A stretch of DNA of 64,000 nt from Actinotalea subterranea. Lineage in GTDB: Bacteria > Actinomycetota > Actinomycetes > Actinomycetales > Cellulomonadaceae. The stretch spans positions 1-64,000 of the forward strand of contig NZ_VTTP01000010.1 of assembly GCF_008364845.1 (NCBI RefSeq). Reading direction: 5' to 3'. Positions 53,857 to 61,839 of this stretch are shown here, piece by piece. A model generated the notes under the pieces. It did not search any database. It was not told the origin of the DNA and was given only the letters and a program-made list of their open reading frames with translations. Each line of letters begins with the position of its first letter. The first letter of the stretch is position 1. Position numbers and translations under genes: made by a program.

Positions 53857-54908
53857 GCGGCAACTCCGTACGCGAGACCCATGGGGATGGCCATGAGCGA
53901 ACCCGAGGCGGGCAGCTGACCGGTCGCCGTGCCGGCGACCTTGACGTGGACGAGCGGGTCACCGAAGGCGACGGGCAGCCGGCTCGCGGTGGACAGGTAC
54001 TGGCCGAGGCCGGGCAGGTGCCCCCCACCGCCCGTCAGGAGCACGACGTCGATGCCCGCGCCGGGGTTGTTGCCCTGGTAGTACACGAACGTGTTGCGCA
54101 CCGCCTCGACGAGGCCACGCGTGACCTCGGAGATCGCGTTCGCCCCCGCGCTCAGCTCCGCGGGCACCGCGAAGCCGATCCCGATCTCGCGCTTGAGCTT
54201 CTCCGCCTCGAGCGCCGCGATGGACAGGTGACCGGCCACCGCGTCCGTGACGTCCTGGCCACCCGACGGCAGCGTCCGTGCGAAGCGCGGGACACCACGC
54301 GCGGCGACGATGACGTTGGTCACGCGCGCGCCGACGTCGACGATCGCCACGACCTGCTCGGCGAGCTCGCCGCGCGCGAGCGACCGCAGGAGGGCGAAGG
54401 CGTTCAGGTCGACCATCTGGGGCCGCAGGCCCGCGCTCTCGACGGCCATGACGTTCGACCGGACGGTCTGGCGCGTCGCGGCCACGAGGACGCCGTGCAG
54501 CGTGCGACCGGTGCCCGTCTCGGACTCGCCCGTCGGGTAGTAGTCGAGCAGGGCGTCCTCGACCGGCATCGGGAGGAGCTCCTGGACCTGGAACGGCAGG
54601 GCCGCGCGGAGCTGTGCCATGGGCATCCAGGGCAGGTCGAGGTCACGGACGACGACGCGCGGGTTCCCGACGCCGATGATCACGTCACGCGTGCTGAACC
54701 GGCCCACCTTCCACAGCTCGCGCAGCACGCTGGCGACGGTCTCGGGCTCGGCGACCTCGGCGTCCTGGACGGCGCCCGGGGGCAGCGGCAGCTCGGCGTA
54801 CCGGACCAGCGTCGCGGCGCCCTTGCCGGGCCCCCCGGAGAACATGAGCTCCACGGCGCGAACGGCGGTCGAGCCGATGTCGAGCCCGATCACATGCGAC
54901 TTGGCCAT
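53853..54908 (-). CDS. pilM: Type IV pilus assembly protein PilM
   Basis: 351 aa actin-like ATPase-fold protein (FtsA family) on the cytoplasmic face. Seen: VIGLDIGSTAVRAVEL at the N terminus, LPFQVQELLPMPVEDALLDYYP, VAIVDVGARVTNVIV and VVLLTGGGGHLPGL. It binds the PilN tail. ATG at 54908 after GAAGGACGG. First gene of pilMNO, from a sigma-28-like promoter. Confidence 0.95.
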   Translation of the reverse strand: MAKSHVIGLDIGSTAVRAVELMFSGGPGKGAATLVRYAELPLPPGAVQDAEVAEPETVASVLRELWKVGRFSTRDVIIGVGNPRVVVRDLDLPWMPMAQLRAALPFQVQELLPMPVEDALLDYYPTGESETGTGRTLHGVLVAATRQTVRSNVMAVESAGLRPQMVDLNAFALLRSLARGELAEQVVAIVDVGARVTNVIVAARGVPRFARTLPSGGQDVTDAVAGHLSIAALEAEKLKREIGIGFAVPAELSAGANAISEVTRGLVEAVRNTFVYYQGNNPGAGIDVVLLTGGGGHLPGLGQYLSTASRLPVAFGDPLVHVKVAGTATGQLPASGSLMAIPMGLAYGVAA

Positions 54909-54947
54909 GGCCGTCCTTCACCTGTCGATAAGTGCTTGCTCGATGAC

Positions 54948-54975
54948 TATCGGGCGATGCACGGGCTGTCTTGAG
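54948..54975 (-). promoter_or_regulatory. Sigma-28-like promoter of pilMNO
   Basis: CTCAAG (54970-54975), 16 nt, CCGATA (54948-54953). A leader of about 32 nt follows before the pilM ATG. Confidence 0.65.
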
Positions 54976-55014
54976 GGTTACCGCCGCGCGATGTGCTGCC
55001 CGGCGGCGGGTGCG

Positions 55015-55806
55015 TCACAGCATCAGGCCCAGGTACGCGGACCAGAGGGCCTCACCCCAGCCGATGCCGATCGCTGCGCCCAGGATCATCCACGGACCGA
55101 AGGGGATCCCCGACTTGCGCCCGGCCCGCCTGAGCAGGACCAGGGTGACGGCGAACAGGCCACCGACGAGGAACGCGGCGAACGCGCCCACGACGAGCGA
55201 GCCCCAGCCGAGCCACGCAAGAGCGCCACCCACGACGCCCGCGAGCTTGACGTCGCCGCGGCCCATCCCGGCGGGGTAGACCACCCAGAGCAAGCCGTAG
55301 AAGGCGAACAGGGCGGCGGCGCCGATCGCGGCGCGCAGGAGCGAGCCCCAGTCCCCCGAGCCCCAGGACGCGGCGGCGAGCAGCACCGCGACGACGGGGT
55401 ACGCGGGCAGGACGATGGCGTCGGGCAGCCGGTGCACGTCGAGGTCGATCAGCGCGAGCGCGACAGCGATCGCCCCGAGGTACAGGTACGCCGGGACGGC
55501 CCACGGCTGGTCCGTCCAGAAGCGGAGCATCACGAGCGCGAACACGGCGCCCGTCGACGCCTCGACCAGGGGGTACCGCCGCGAGATCGGCGCGCCGCAG
55601 TCACGGCACCTGCCCCGCAGCACGAGCCACGAGAGGACGGGCACGTTGTCCCGCGCCCTGATGCGCGCCCCGCACTGCGGGCAGGCGCTCGGCGGCGAGA
55701 CCACGGACTCTCGGCGAGGTACACGCCACACGACGACGTTGAGGAACGATCCGACCAGCAGCCCGAGGAACGCGGCAGCCAGGGTCACGAGCACGATCGG
55801 GTCCAT
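55015..55806 (-). CDS. pilD: Prepilin peptidase PilD
   Basis: 263 aa polytopic membrane aspartic peptidase that cleaves prepilin leaders and N-methylates. Four zinc cysteines (42, 45, 67, 70: CPQC and CRDC), catalytic Asp in LIDLDVHRLPD (123 region) and GRGDVKL (185). Typical eight helices. ATG at 55806; GTG at 55815 is possible. Follows the lectin pilin by 14 nt, so is translated with the minor pilins. Confidence 0.94.
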   Translation of the reverse strand: MDPIVLVTLAAAFLGLLVGSFLNVVVWRVPRRESVVSPPSACPQCGARIRARDNVPVLSWLVLRGRCRDCGAPISRRYPLVEASTGAVFALVMLRFWTDQPWAVPAYLYLGAIAVALALIDLDVHRLPDAIVLPAYPVVAVLLAAASWGSGDWGSLLRAAIGAAALFAFYGLLWVVYPAGMGRGDVKLAGVVGGALAWLGWGSLVVGAFAAFLVGGLFAVTLVLLRRAGRKSGIPFGPWMILGAAIGIGWGEALWSAYLGLML

Positions 55807-55820
55807 GCCGGTCACCGCGC

Positions 55821-57410
55821 TCAGGGGAGCTCCTGGTAGCCGTCGAGCGACGCGGAGATCGTCATCGGCGGGGCGTTCCACTTCTGGCCGAGGCCGCTGT
55901 TGCACGTCTGGGTCGTCATCTTCGACCAGGCGTTGTCGTACTTGTCGCCGATCCCGATGCACCGGCCCCAGGAGTCCGTGAACGTGTAGGACGTGTCGTA
56001 GCTACCGGTGTTCGCGCGCCGGACCCACTTCTGGCTCGCGAGGTTCGGGTTGCAGCTGCTGGTGAGGGTCACGTAGCCGTTCTCGGTGCCGGGCGAGACG
56101 AGGCAGTACTTCTTGCCCGGGTCGTTGTACTGCATGATGTAGATCGGCTGCGCGGCCGTCGATCCGACGTTGCTCGGGGGCTCGTTGTAGTACCACTTGT
56201 GGTTCCAGAGCAGGTTCGGCTGGCCTGGGATCGGGTCCTGCTTGCAGGGGTACACGATCATGAACGACGAGCCGACCTGCTCACCGGTGACGTCGAAGCA
56301 CCGCCCGAACTCCAGGTAGTTGACGATCTGGTGGGTCTCGTAACCCGCCGCCCCGGCGCCGACGCGCGGGTCCGGGTTGAAGGAACCCCACTCGTTGTTC
56401 GACGGAGACTGGTTCCAGATGTGCAGGTACTTGCCGTTGGGGTCGCTCTTCTGGCCCGAGGACAGCCAGTAGTCCGAGTAGCCGCCGATGATCGAGTCCT
56501 TCTGCCCCCGCCACTTGGCACCGCCCTCCCAGCTGAAGAGCTGGTTCCAGCGCGCCGCGTCGTTCCCCGCCTTGCACACCTGGAGGGTCGCCTTCACGGC
56601 GGTCGAGCCGTTCGGCGTGGCCGTGATGCACAGGGGGGTCAGGCCCATGCCGACGAGCGTCGTGCTCGCGAGCTTGATGCGGTAGTCCTTGTCGTAGATC
56701 CAGAGCTGGTGCACGTCGTTGGTCCCGCAGTCCACCGCCGGGACGTACTTGACGAACGCACCCACGGTCGCGGACTCGGCCTCGAGGCAGTAGCGGTCAG
56801 GTGTCTTGCTCGGCTCGAAGCTGTAGATGAGGCCGCCGGGGATGTTGTTGTTCGTCACCTGGAACTCGTAGATCACCGAGACGGTGCGGTCGCCGGCGTC
56901 CGCGTCCATGCCGGCGACGCCGTCGCCGAGCCCGGTCGAGGTCACGAGCGCGTAGCCCGGGTCCTTGTTCGGCCCGGTCCCCGGCGTGCACGGGATCGCG
57001 TTCGTGGCGACCCAGCTGGCGCTCTTGCCCGTGGGGTCGGTCACGAAGTACTGGACCGTCGCCGAGTAGGTGAGGGTCGCACCCGCGCCGTCGACCGGGC
57101 CCTGGGCGGTGCAGGGCAGCTTGCCGCGGTCGCCGTAGACGGTGTTCGTGGCGTCCGGCGGCGCGGCGGCCGTGCGGATCTGGCCCACCACGGCGTTGAC
57201 GCCGGCCTCGGCCGCGAAGACCGTCTGGCTGCTCGCACGGACGTACGTCGTCGGCAGGGCCTGGGACATGAGGATGCCGAGCAGAAGGATGCTCAGCATC
57301 GCGGTGATCATGATCGCGAGCAGGGTCGTGACCATCGCCACGCCCTCGTCTCCGCTCCGGGCGGTGCGTGACAGGGGACGCCGGCGCAGGCTGGCGAGCA
57401 GGGATCTCAT
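55821..57410 (-). CDS. PilX-like minor pilin with C-terminal ricin-type lectin domain
   Basis: 529 aa. N terminus has a short basic leader ending in DEG then a hydrophobic helix (VAMVTTLLAIMITAMLSILL, about 24-48), as in PilX-type proteins, though the usual Glu at +5 is missing. After a linker come beta-trefoil repeats: QLW (235-237), CLE, CFDV (371), CLVS (436), QKW (460-462), CIGI (484) and QKW (509-511), with twelve cysteines likely in disulfides. Such QxW repeats bind sugars. ATG at 57410 overlaps the next gene upstream. Confidence 0.82.
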   Translation of the reverse strand: MRSLLASLRRRPLSRTARSGDEGVAMVTTLLAIMITAMLSILLLGILMSQALPTTYVRASSQTVFAAEAGVNAVVGQIRTAAAPPDATNTVYGDRGKLPCTAQGPVDGAGATLTYSATVQYFVTDPTGKSASWVATNAIPCTPGTGPNKDPGYALVTSTGLGDGVAGMDADAGDRTVSVIYEFQVTNNNIPGGLIYSFEPSKTPDRYCLEAESATVGAFVKYVPAVDCGTNDVHQLWIYDKDYRIKLASTTLVGMGLTPLCITATPNGSTAVKATLQVCKAGNDAARWNQLFSWEGGAKWRGQKDSIIGGYSDYWLSSGQKSDPNGKYLHIWNQSPSNNEWGSFNPDPRVGAGAAGYETHQIVNYLEFGRCFDVTGEQVGSSFMIVYPCKQDPIPGQPNLLWNHKWYYNEPPSNVGSTAAQPIYIMQYNDPGKKYCLVSPGTENGYVTLTSSCNPNLASQKWVRRANTGSYDTSYTFTDSWGRCIGIGDKYDNAWSKMTTQTCNSGLGQKWNAPPMTISASLDGYQELP

Positions 57411-58087
57411 GGACGGTCCAGGTGGCTCGAGCAGATCGGGTGGTCGCTGACCCCGTCAGCCGGGGTGGTGTCGGCGTTGCTCTGCGAGGAGTACGAGCTG
57501 TTGCGCGCGACGAACGCGGTGGAGACGTCGGCGCCCACGACCTGGGTCGAGCCGGCCACGCCACGGCCGACGTCGACGCTCACCCGGAGCTGCTGGTGGG
57601 TCAGCCCGGCGCTGCCCGCCGGGTCGAACGCGAACGGGACGTCCGGGGGCGAGGCCGTCAGGTCGTTGCGCACGTCGTCGGCGATGACACGCCAGGGCGT
57701 CCGCGTCCCGGTCGGAACGTCACGCCAGGTCCGGTACGCGAGCGTCCGGGCGGTGGGGTCGAAGCGCCACTGCGTGCAGAGCGGGTCCTGGCCGTCGGGC
57801 AGCGAGGTCGCGACGAACTCGACGTAGTGCGACCCGCTCGGGCCGACGCCGGGCCGGTTCACGGCCGACGCGTAGCGGATCTGCTTGTCCATGGTCTGGA
57901 AGGCCATGCGCACGGCGTCACCCGCGTCGGTGACGTCCTGGGCCCGCACCGTGCTGCGCGTCATGGTGATGAGGCCACCCATGAACACCACGATGACGAT
58001 CGTGAAGATGCCCATCGCGGCGAGGAGCTCGACGAGGGTGAGGCCTGCGTCCTTGTCCGCCGGACGGTCGGCGGGGTGCCGGGCCAT
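57407..58087 (-). CDS. PilW-like minor prepilin
   Basis: 226 aa. Class III signal: fifteen-residue leader ending KDAG, then LTLVELLAAMGIFTIVIVVF with Glu at +5. The body has TMDKQIRYASAVNRPG, typical of PilW-type minor pilins. ATG at 58087 overlaps the next upstream stop (TGATG), showing tight coupling. It probably primes or caps the pilus with its two neighbours. Confidence 0.82.
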   Translation of the reverse strand: MARHPADRPADKDAGLTLVELLAAMGIFTIVIVVFMGGLITMTRSTVRAQDVTDAGDAVRMAFQTMDKQIRYASAVNRPGVGPSGSHYVEFVATSLPDGQDPLCTQWRFDPTARTLAYRTWRDVPTGTRTPWRVIADDVRNDLTASPPDVPFAFDPAGSAGLTHQQLRVSVDVGRGVAGSTQVVGADVSTAFVARNSSYSSQSNADTTPADGVSDHPICSSHLDRP

Positions 58088-59922
58088 CACCGGTACACCT
58101 GCCACGTGAACGTCACCGGCGGTGAGGCGAGCATCTGGTTGGGCGCGACGCCCTGGATCGTGTACGTCGCGGAGCACGACTTGGGCGAGCTGTTCCACGC
58201 CACGTCAGGTGCGTTGTAGTAGGTCGTGCCCGAGCTCGTGCTGAACGAGCCGCAGTTGGCACTCGGCGTCCCCAGGACGATCTCGGTGGCACTCGCGCCG
58301 CCGACGACCGGGAAGTCGTTGGCGCCGAGGCGCGCGACCGGGTCGAACACGGGCTTGGTGTTCCGCTTGAAGGAGCCCACGTCCTCCGGCGTACCCGACG
58401 GGAGCACCTGGATCGTCACGCTCCGGGGGGCACTCACCGAGCCGTCCGTGCGGGCGAGGGCGTACTGGAACGTGTAGGTGCCGACCTTGTTCGCGGGGTC
58501 GTACCGGACCACGGTGCCCGGAGCGCTCGTGCCCGAGCTGTACGTCGCGCCGTCGACCTGAAGGGTCCCGTCGGCAGGCTTGGGCCCGGCGACGATCACG
58601 CGCATGGTCGCGAGGTCGGTGTTCCCCGCGGTGAGCATGGGCGTGAGGTCGGTCCACTGGGGCAGCGTCGCGCTGTGCGTGATGGCGATCGTGCGGTCCT
58701 GGATGGCGATGTTGTCGATCTTCACCGTGACCGTCGCGGGCGGGCTCACCTGGCCTGAGGGGTCCGTGTACGTGTAGGTGAACGAGTCGGTGCCGCTCGT
58801 CACGCCCGCGTTGGGCTTGTAGCTCACGGCGGTACCGGAGATCGTGAGGGACCCACGGCCGGGCGCCGCGGTCACGGCCACGGTCGCCTTGGTGCCCAGG
58901 TCGTTCGCGAGGATGTCGATGGGGTTGGACTGGCCCGCCATGACGCGGACGGAGTCGTTGCTCGACTGGGGCGGGATCGTGAGCGTCACCGTGCCCGGGT
59001 CGGACTGCGCGCCCCGGGCGTCCTTGATGCGGTACGTGAACGTGAAGATGCCCGACGCGTTGGGCGGCACGGTGTACTTGAGCACGCCGGCTCCGGTCGG
59101 CGCCGTGAGCGTCCCCTGCGCCGGGGTGCTCAGGACCTGGACCGGGTTCGAGCCCACCGGGCCCATGAGGTCGTTCGCGAGGACCTTGATCTCCCGCTGC
59201 GGCTCGTTGATCACGAAGTTCTCGAAGTCGTTGACCGCCACCGGCTCGACGACCTGGTTCCACTTGAGGTCACCCGAGCGGTCCACGAGGCCGCTGAGCT
59301 GGTAGCTGCACAGCCCTCCGGTGCACTCTCCCGCGGTCGGCTCCCACGTCACGAGCGTCGTGATCCGCAGCATGCGCACCATGGCGGCGGGCGTGGCCGC
59401 GTCCCCGGGGTCGCTCGCGTACCCGGGGAGCTTCTGGCAGGTCTGGTCCGTCGCCACCGTGTTGCGGGCCCGGAAGCAGCTCCCGACGAGCGTCGTCACG
59501 TTGTACGTCTGGCCCGAGTGCTCGGTCTCGTACTTGACCGGGAGCGCTGCGGCGCTGGAGCTCGTGGCGGTCGGGTCCCACAGTGCGTAGCTCTGCGCGA
59601 GGCCCTCCGCGCCGAGACCGGACGCGGTGCTCCACGCCGAGACGACGTCAGCCTGCGCGCGTCCCACGACGATCGAGGGGGTCGTCGTACCGATCTTGTC
59701 CTTGGGGTCGAGCCCGTAGGCGCGCTCCATCGCCTCGTTCGCGACGGCCACCGCGTTCTGCGACCGCTGGAGGTGGCTCGTGGTGCGCGTGCCCTCGAGG
59801 AAGAAGTAGAGCGACGCGGTGGCGACGATGCCGAGCAGGACGAGGGACACCACGACCTCGATGAGCGTGAAGCCGCTCTCGTCGTCCTGGAGCGGGCGCA
59901 TCACACGCGGCAGTCTGGGCAT
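58087..59922 (-). CDS. Large prepilin with tandem cadherin/Ig-like domains
   Basis: 611 aa. Leader of 17 residues ending DDESG, then FTLIEVVVSLVLLGIVATA with Glu at +5 (Glu22). Pilin body to about 225. Then four beta domains, of which the first two fit the cadherin-like/VCBS-type repeat (EIKVLANDLMGP.. about 228-317 and PIDILANDLGTKAT..GTDSFTYTYTDPSG about 320-402). The last two (405-507, 520-611) are related. A surface adhesin role at the tip is inferred. Confidence 0.85.
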   Translation of the reverse strand: MPRLPRVMRPLQDDESGFTLIEVVVSLVLLGIVATASLYFFLEGTRTTSHLQRSQNAVAVANEAMERAYGLDPKDKIGTTTPSIVVGRAQADVVSAWSTASGLGAEGLAQSYALWDPTATSSSAAALPVKYETEHSGQTYNVTTLVGSCFRARNTVATDQTCQKLPGYASDPGDAATPAAMVRMLRITTLVTWEPTAGECTGGLCSYQLSGLVDRSGDLKWNQVVEPVAVNDFENFVINEPQREIKVLANDLMGPVGSNPVQVLSTPAQGTLTAPTGAGVLKYTVPPNASGIFTFTYRIKDARGAQSDPGTVTLTIPPQSSNDSVRVMAGQSNPIDILANDLGTKATVAVTAAPGRGSLTISGTAVSYKPNAGVTSGTDSFTYTYTDPSGQVSPPATVTVKIDNIAIQDRTIAITHSATLPQWTDLTPMLTAGNTDLATMRVIVAGPKPADGTLQVDGATYSSGTSAPGTVVRYDPANKVGTYTFQYALARTDGSVSAPRSVTIQVLPSGTPEDVGSFKRNTKPVFDPVARLGANDFPVVGGASATEIVLGTPSANCGSFSTSSGTTYYNAPDVAWNSSPKSCSATYTIQGVAPNQMLASPPVTFTWQVYR

Positions 59923-59959
59923 CGCCGTCCTCGTCCGAAGCTGTTCGTGCGGAACCGTC

Positions 59960-59991
59960 GATGGGCCGGGACCGTGCGGTCCCGGCCCATC
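59960..59991 (-). terminator. Hairpin between pilA and the minor pilin genes
   Basis: Perfect 15-bp stem (59960-59974 with 59977-59991) with a minimal loop, 11 nt after the pilA stop. No T run. It likely acts as an attenuator or 3' stabiliser that lets pilA mRNA exceed the minor pilins. Confidence 0.65.
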
Positions 59992-60002
59992 AAGCGGTCA
60001 GA

Positions 60003-60455
60003 TCAGGCGCCGCAGGCGACGTTGAGGCCGCCACCGGTGCTGTTGTACGTGATCGCCGTGCCGTCGTTCTTCGCGTTGCCGCTGGCGTTGTAGCCCTTGA
60101 GGCAGTAGCCACCGTCCGCCTGGACCTTGTACGTCACGACGTTGTCAGAGCTGACCTTGACGTCGATCGCCGTGGGCGACGCGACGTCCGGCGTCACGAC
60201 GACCGCGGCACCGGCTGCGGTCTGCGCGACGGTCTTCGGCTGCTTCTGCGTGTCCACGACCACCGTCTCGATCGTCGTGGCCACCGTGCGGAGGTCCGAC
60301 TTGACCGAGGAGTCGACAGCGGACTTGCGCTGGTTCAGGAAGACCGGGATGGCGATCGCGGCAAGGATGCCGATGATGATCATGACAACGAGGAGCTCGA
60401 TCAGGGTGAAGCCCTGGTCCTTCTCGTCGATGGACTTGCGGATGCGCGAGATCAT
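60003..60455 (-). CDS. pilA: Major type IV pilin PilA
   Basis: 150 aa. Leader MISRIRKSIDEKDQG, cleaved before Phe16; then FTLIELLVVMIIIGILAAIA with Glu20 (+5). Body: alpha-C helix (VKSDLRTVATTIETVV), a beta region and one likely disulfide (Cys118-Cys148), ending ACGA. Classic type IVa. ATG at 60455 after GAGGGAG. Its own sigma-28-like promoter and a 3' hairpin suggest high expression. Confidence 0.95.
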   Translation of the reverse strand: MISRIRKSIDEKDQGFTLIELLVVMIIIGILAAIAIPVFLNQRKSAVDSSVKSDLRTVATTIETVVVDTQKQPKTVAQTAAGAAVVVTPDVASPTAIDVKVSSDNVVTYKVQADGGYCLKGYNASGNAKNDGTAITYNSTGGGLNVACGA

Positions 60456-60484
60456 TGCGCTCCCTCTCGTGTGCAGAGTGAATT

Positions 60485-60500
60485 CGCCGGGTTCCCGGCG
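60485..60500 (-). promoter_or_regulatory. Hairpin in the pilA leader
   Basis: CGCCGGG and CCCGGCG arms with an AA loop within the roughly 60-nt untranslated leader. Could protect the abundant pilin mRNA from decay. Confidence 0.4.
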
Positions 60501-60520
60501 CCTGAGTGATACGTGCAGTT

Positions 60521-60548
60521 CATCGGAGCCTCGCGCGCAGACCTTGAG
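60521..60548 (-). promoter_or_regulatory. Sigma-28-like promoter of pilA
   Basis: CTCAAG (60543-60548), 16 nt, CCGATG (60521-60526). The upstream CGGGTGAAAAC element (60571-60581) is shared with the GGDEF-EAL gene at 41967. Confidence 0.65.
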
Positions 60549-60609
60549 GCGTGAGCCCGGACACATGCGCGTTTTCACCCGGTCGGCCCAGACGGTGGCG
60601 CCAGCCCCA

Positions 60610-61839
60610 CTACTCGATGAGCTCGAAGATGTTGAAGATGGGCATGTACAGCGCGATGATCATGGTCCCGACGATGCCGCCGAGGACCGCGATCATGAGG
60701 GGCTCGATGAGCGACGTGAGCTGCTCGGTCGTCGCCTCGACCTCCTGGTCGTAGAAGTCCGCGATCTTCGCGAGCATCTCGTCGAGCGCGCCCGTGTCCT
60801 CGCCCACGGCCATCATCTGCACGACCATCGGCGGGAAGACCGGGTGCTTGGACAGCGGCCCCGTGAGGGACTCACCGCTGCGCACCGAGTCTCCGATGTC
60901 CTTGGTCGCGCGCTCGATGACCACGTTGCCGCTCGTCGCACCCACGATGCTCAGGGCCTGCAGGATCGGGACGCCGGCGTGGATCATGGTGCCGAAATTG
61001 CGGGTAAATCGGGCAACTGCGATCTTTTGGAACAACTTGCCGAAAATCGGCACCTTGAGCTTGAGCGGGTCCACCTTGTCCCGCACCGACTGCTTGTGCT
61101 TGTTCTTCGCCCACCAGAACGAGAAGATGACGGCTGCGACCAGGAGAACGGGCCCGCCGATCTTCATCCAGTCAGACAGCGTGACCAGGATCTGCGTGGG
61201 CAGCGGCAGCTCGCCGCCGAGGTTCGCGAACATGTTCGCGAAGATGGGGACGATGAACAGGAGCATGCCGACCACGGCGAGGATCGCGATCGCGAACACG
61301 ACGATGGGGTAGGTCATCGCGGACTTGACCTTGCCGCGCAGCTTGACCTCGGACTCGAAGTTCTCGGCGACCGAGACGAGCACCTGGTCGAGGAAGCCGC
61401 CGACCTCGCCCGCCTTGATCATGTTGAGCATGAGGGGCGGGAACACCTCGGGGTGCTTGCCGAGGGCCACAGAGAGGGCGGAGCCCGTCTCGACGTCGCT
61501 CCGCACACCGCCAACGATCTTGGCGAGGGCCTTGTTCTCGGTCTGGTCCGCCAGGATCGACAGAGCGCGCAGGATCGACAGGCCCGAGTTGATCATCGTG
61601 GCCAGCTGGCGCGCGAGGATCGCTAGGTCCTTGAGGCTGATCCGGTCCGAGAGGCCGGGGATCTTGATCTCGGCCTGCAGGCCGGTGGTCGACACCTCGG
61701 TGATCGAGACCGGTGCCATGCCCATGCTGCGCAGGCGACCGACCACGGCGTTCTGGTTCGACGCCTCGATGCGGCCCTTGACGAGCTTGCCGCCCGAGTC
61801 CCTGACGGCGTACTCGAAGACCTTGGTCGCGGTGGCCAT
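60610..61839 (-). CDS. pilC: Type IV pilus platform protein PilC
   Basis: 409 aa, GspF family inner-membrane platform. N-terminal cytoplasmic domain (TKVFEYAVRDSGGKLVKGRIEA), two repeated GspF domains (LAILARQLATMINSGLSILRAL and FTRNFGTMIHAGVPILQAL), three membrane helices, and a typical end LIEPLMIAVLGGIVGTMIIALYMPIF. ATG at 61839 overlaps the pilT stop by one base. Confidence 0.95.
   Translation of the reverse strand: MATATKVFEYAVRDSGGKLVKGRIEASNQNAVVGRLRSMGMAPVSITEVSTTGLQAEIKIPGLSDRISLKDLAILARQLATMINSGLSILRALSILADQTENKALAKIVGGVRSDVETGSALSVALGKHPEVFPPLMLNMIKAGEVGGFLDQVLVSVAENFESEVKLRGKVKSAMTYPIVVFAIAILAVVGMLLFIVPIFANMFANLGGELPLPTQILVTLSDWMKIGGPVLLVAAVIFSFWWAKNKHKQSVRDKVDPLKLKVPIFGKLFQKIAVARFTRNFGTMIHAGVPILQALSIVGATSGNVVIERATKDIGDSVRSGESLTGPLSKHPVFPPMVVQMMAVGEDTGALDEMLAKIADFYDQEVEATTEQLTSLIEPLMIAVLGGIVGTMIIALYMPIFNIFELIE

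Noticed and set aside
60456-60609. c-di-GMP riboswitch before pilA
   Set aside because: None of the GEMM conserved blocks are present; only a simple hairpin.
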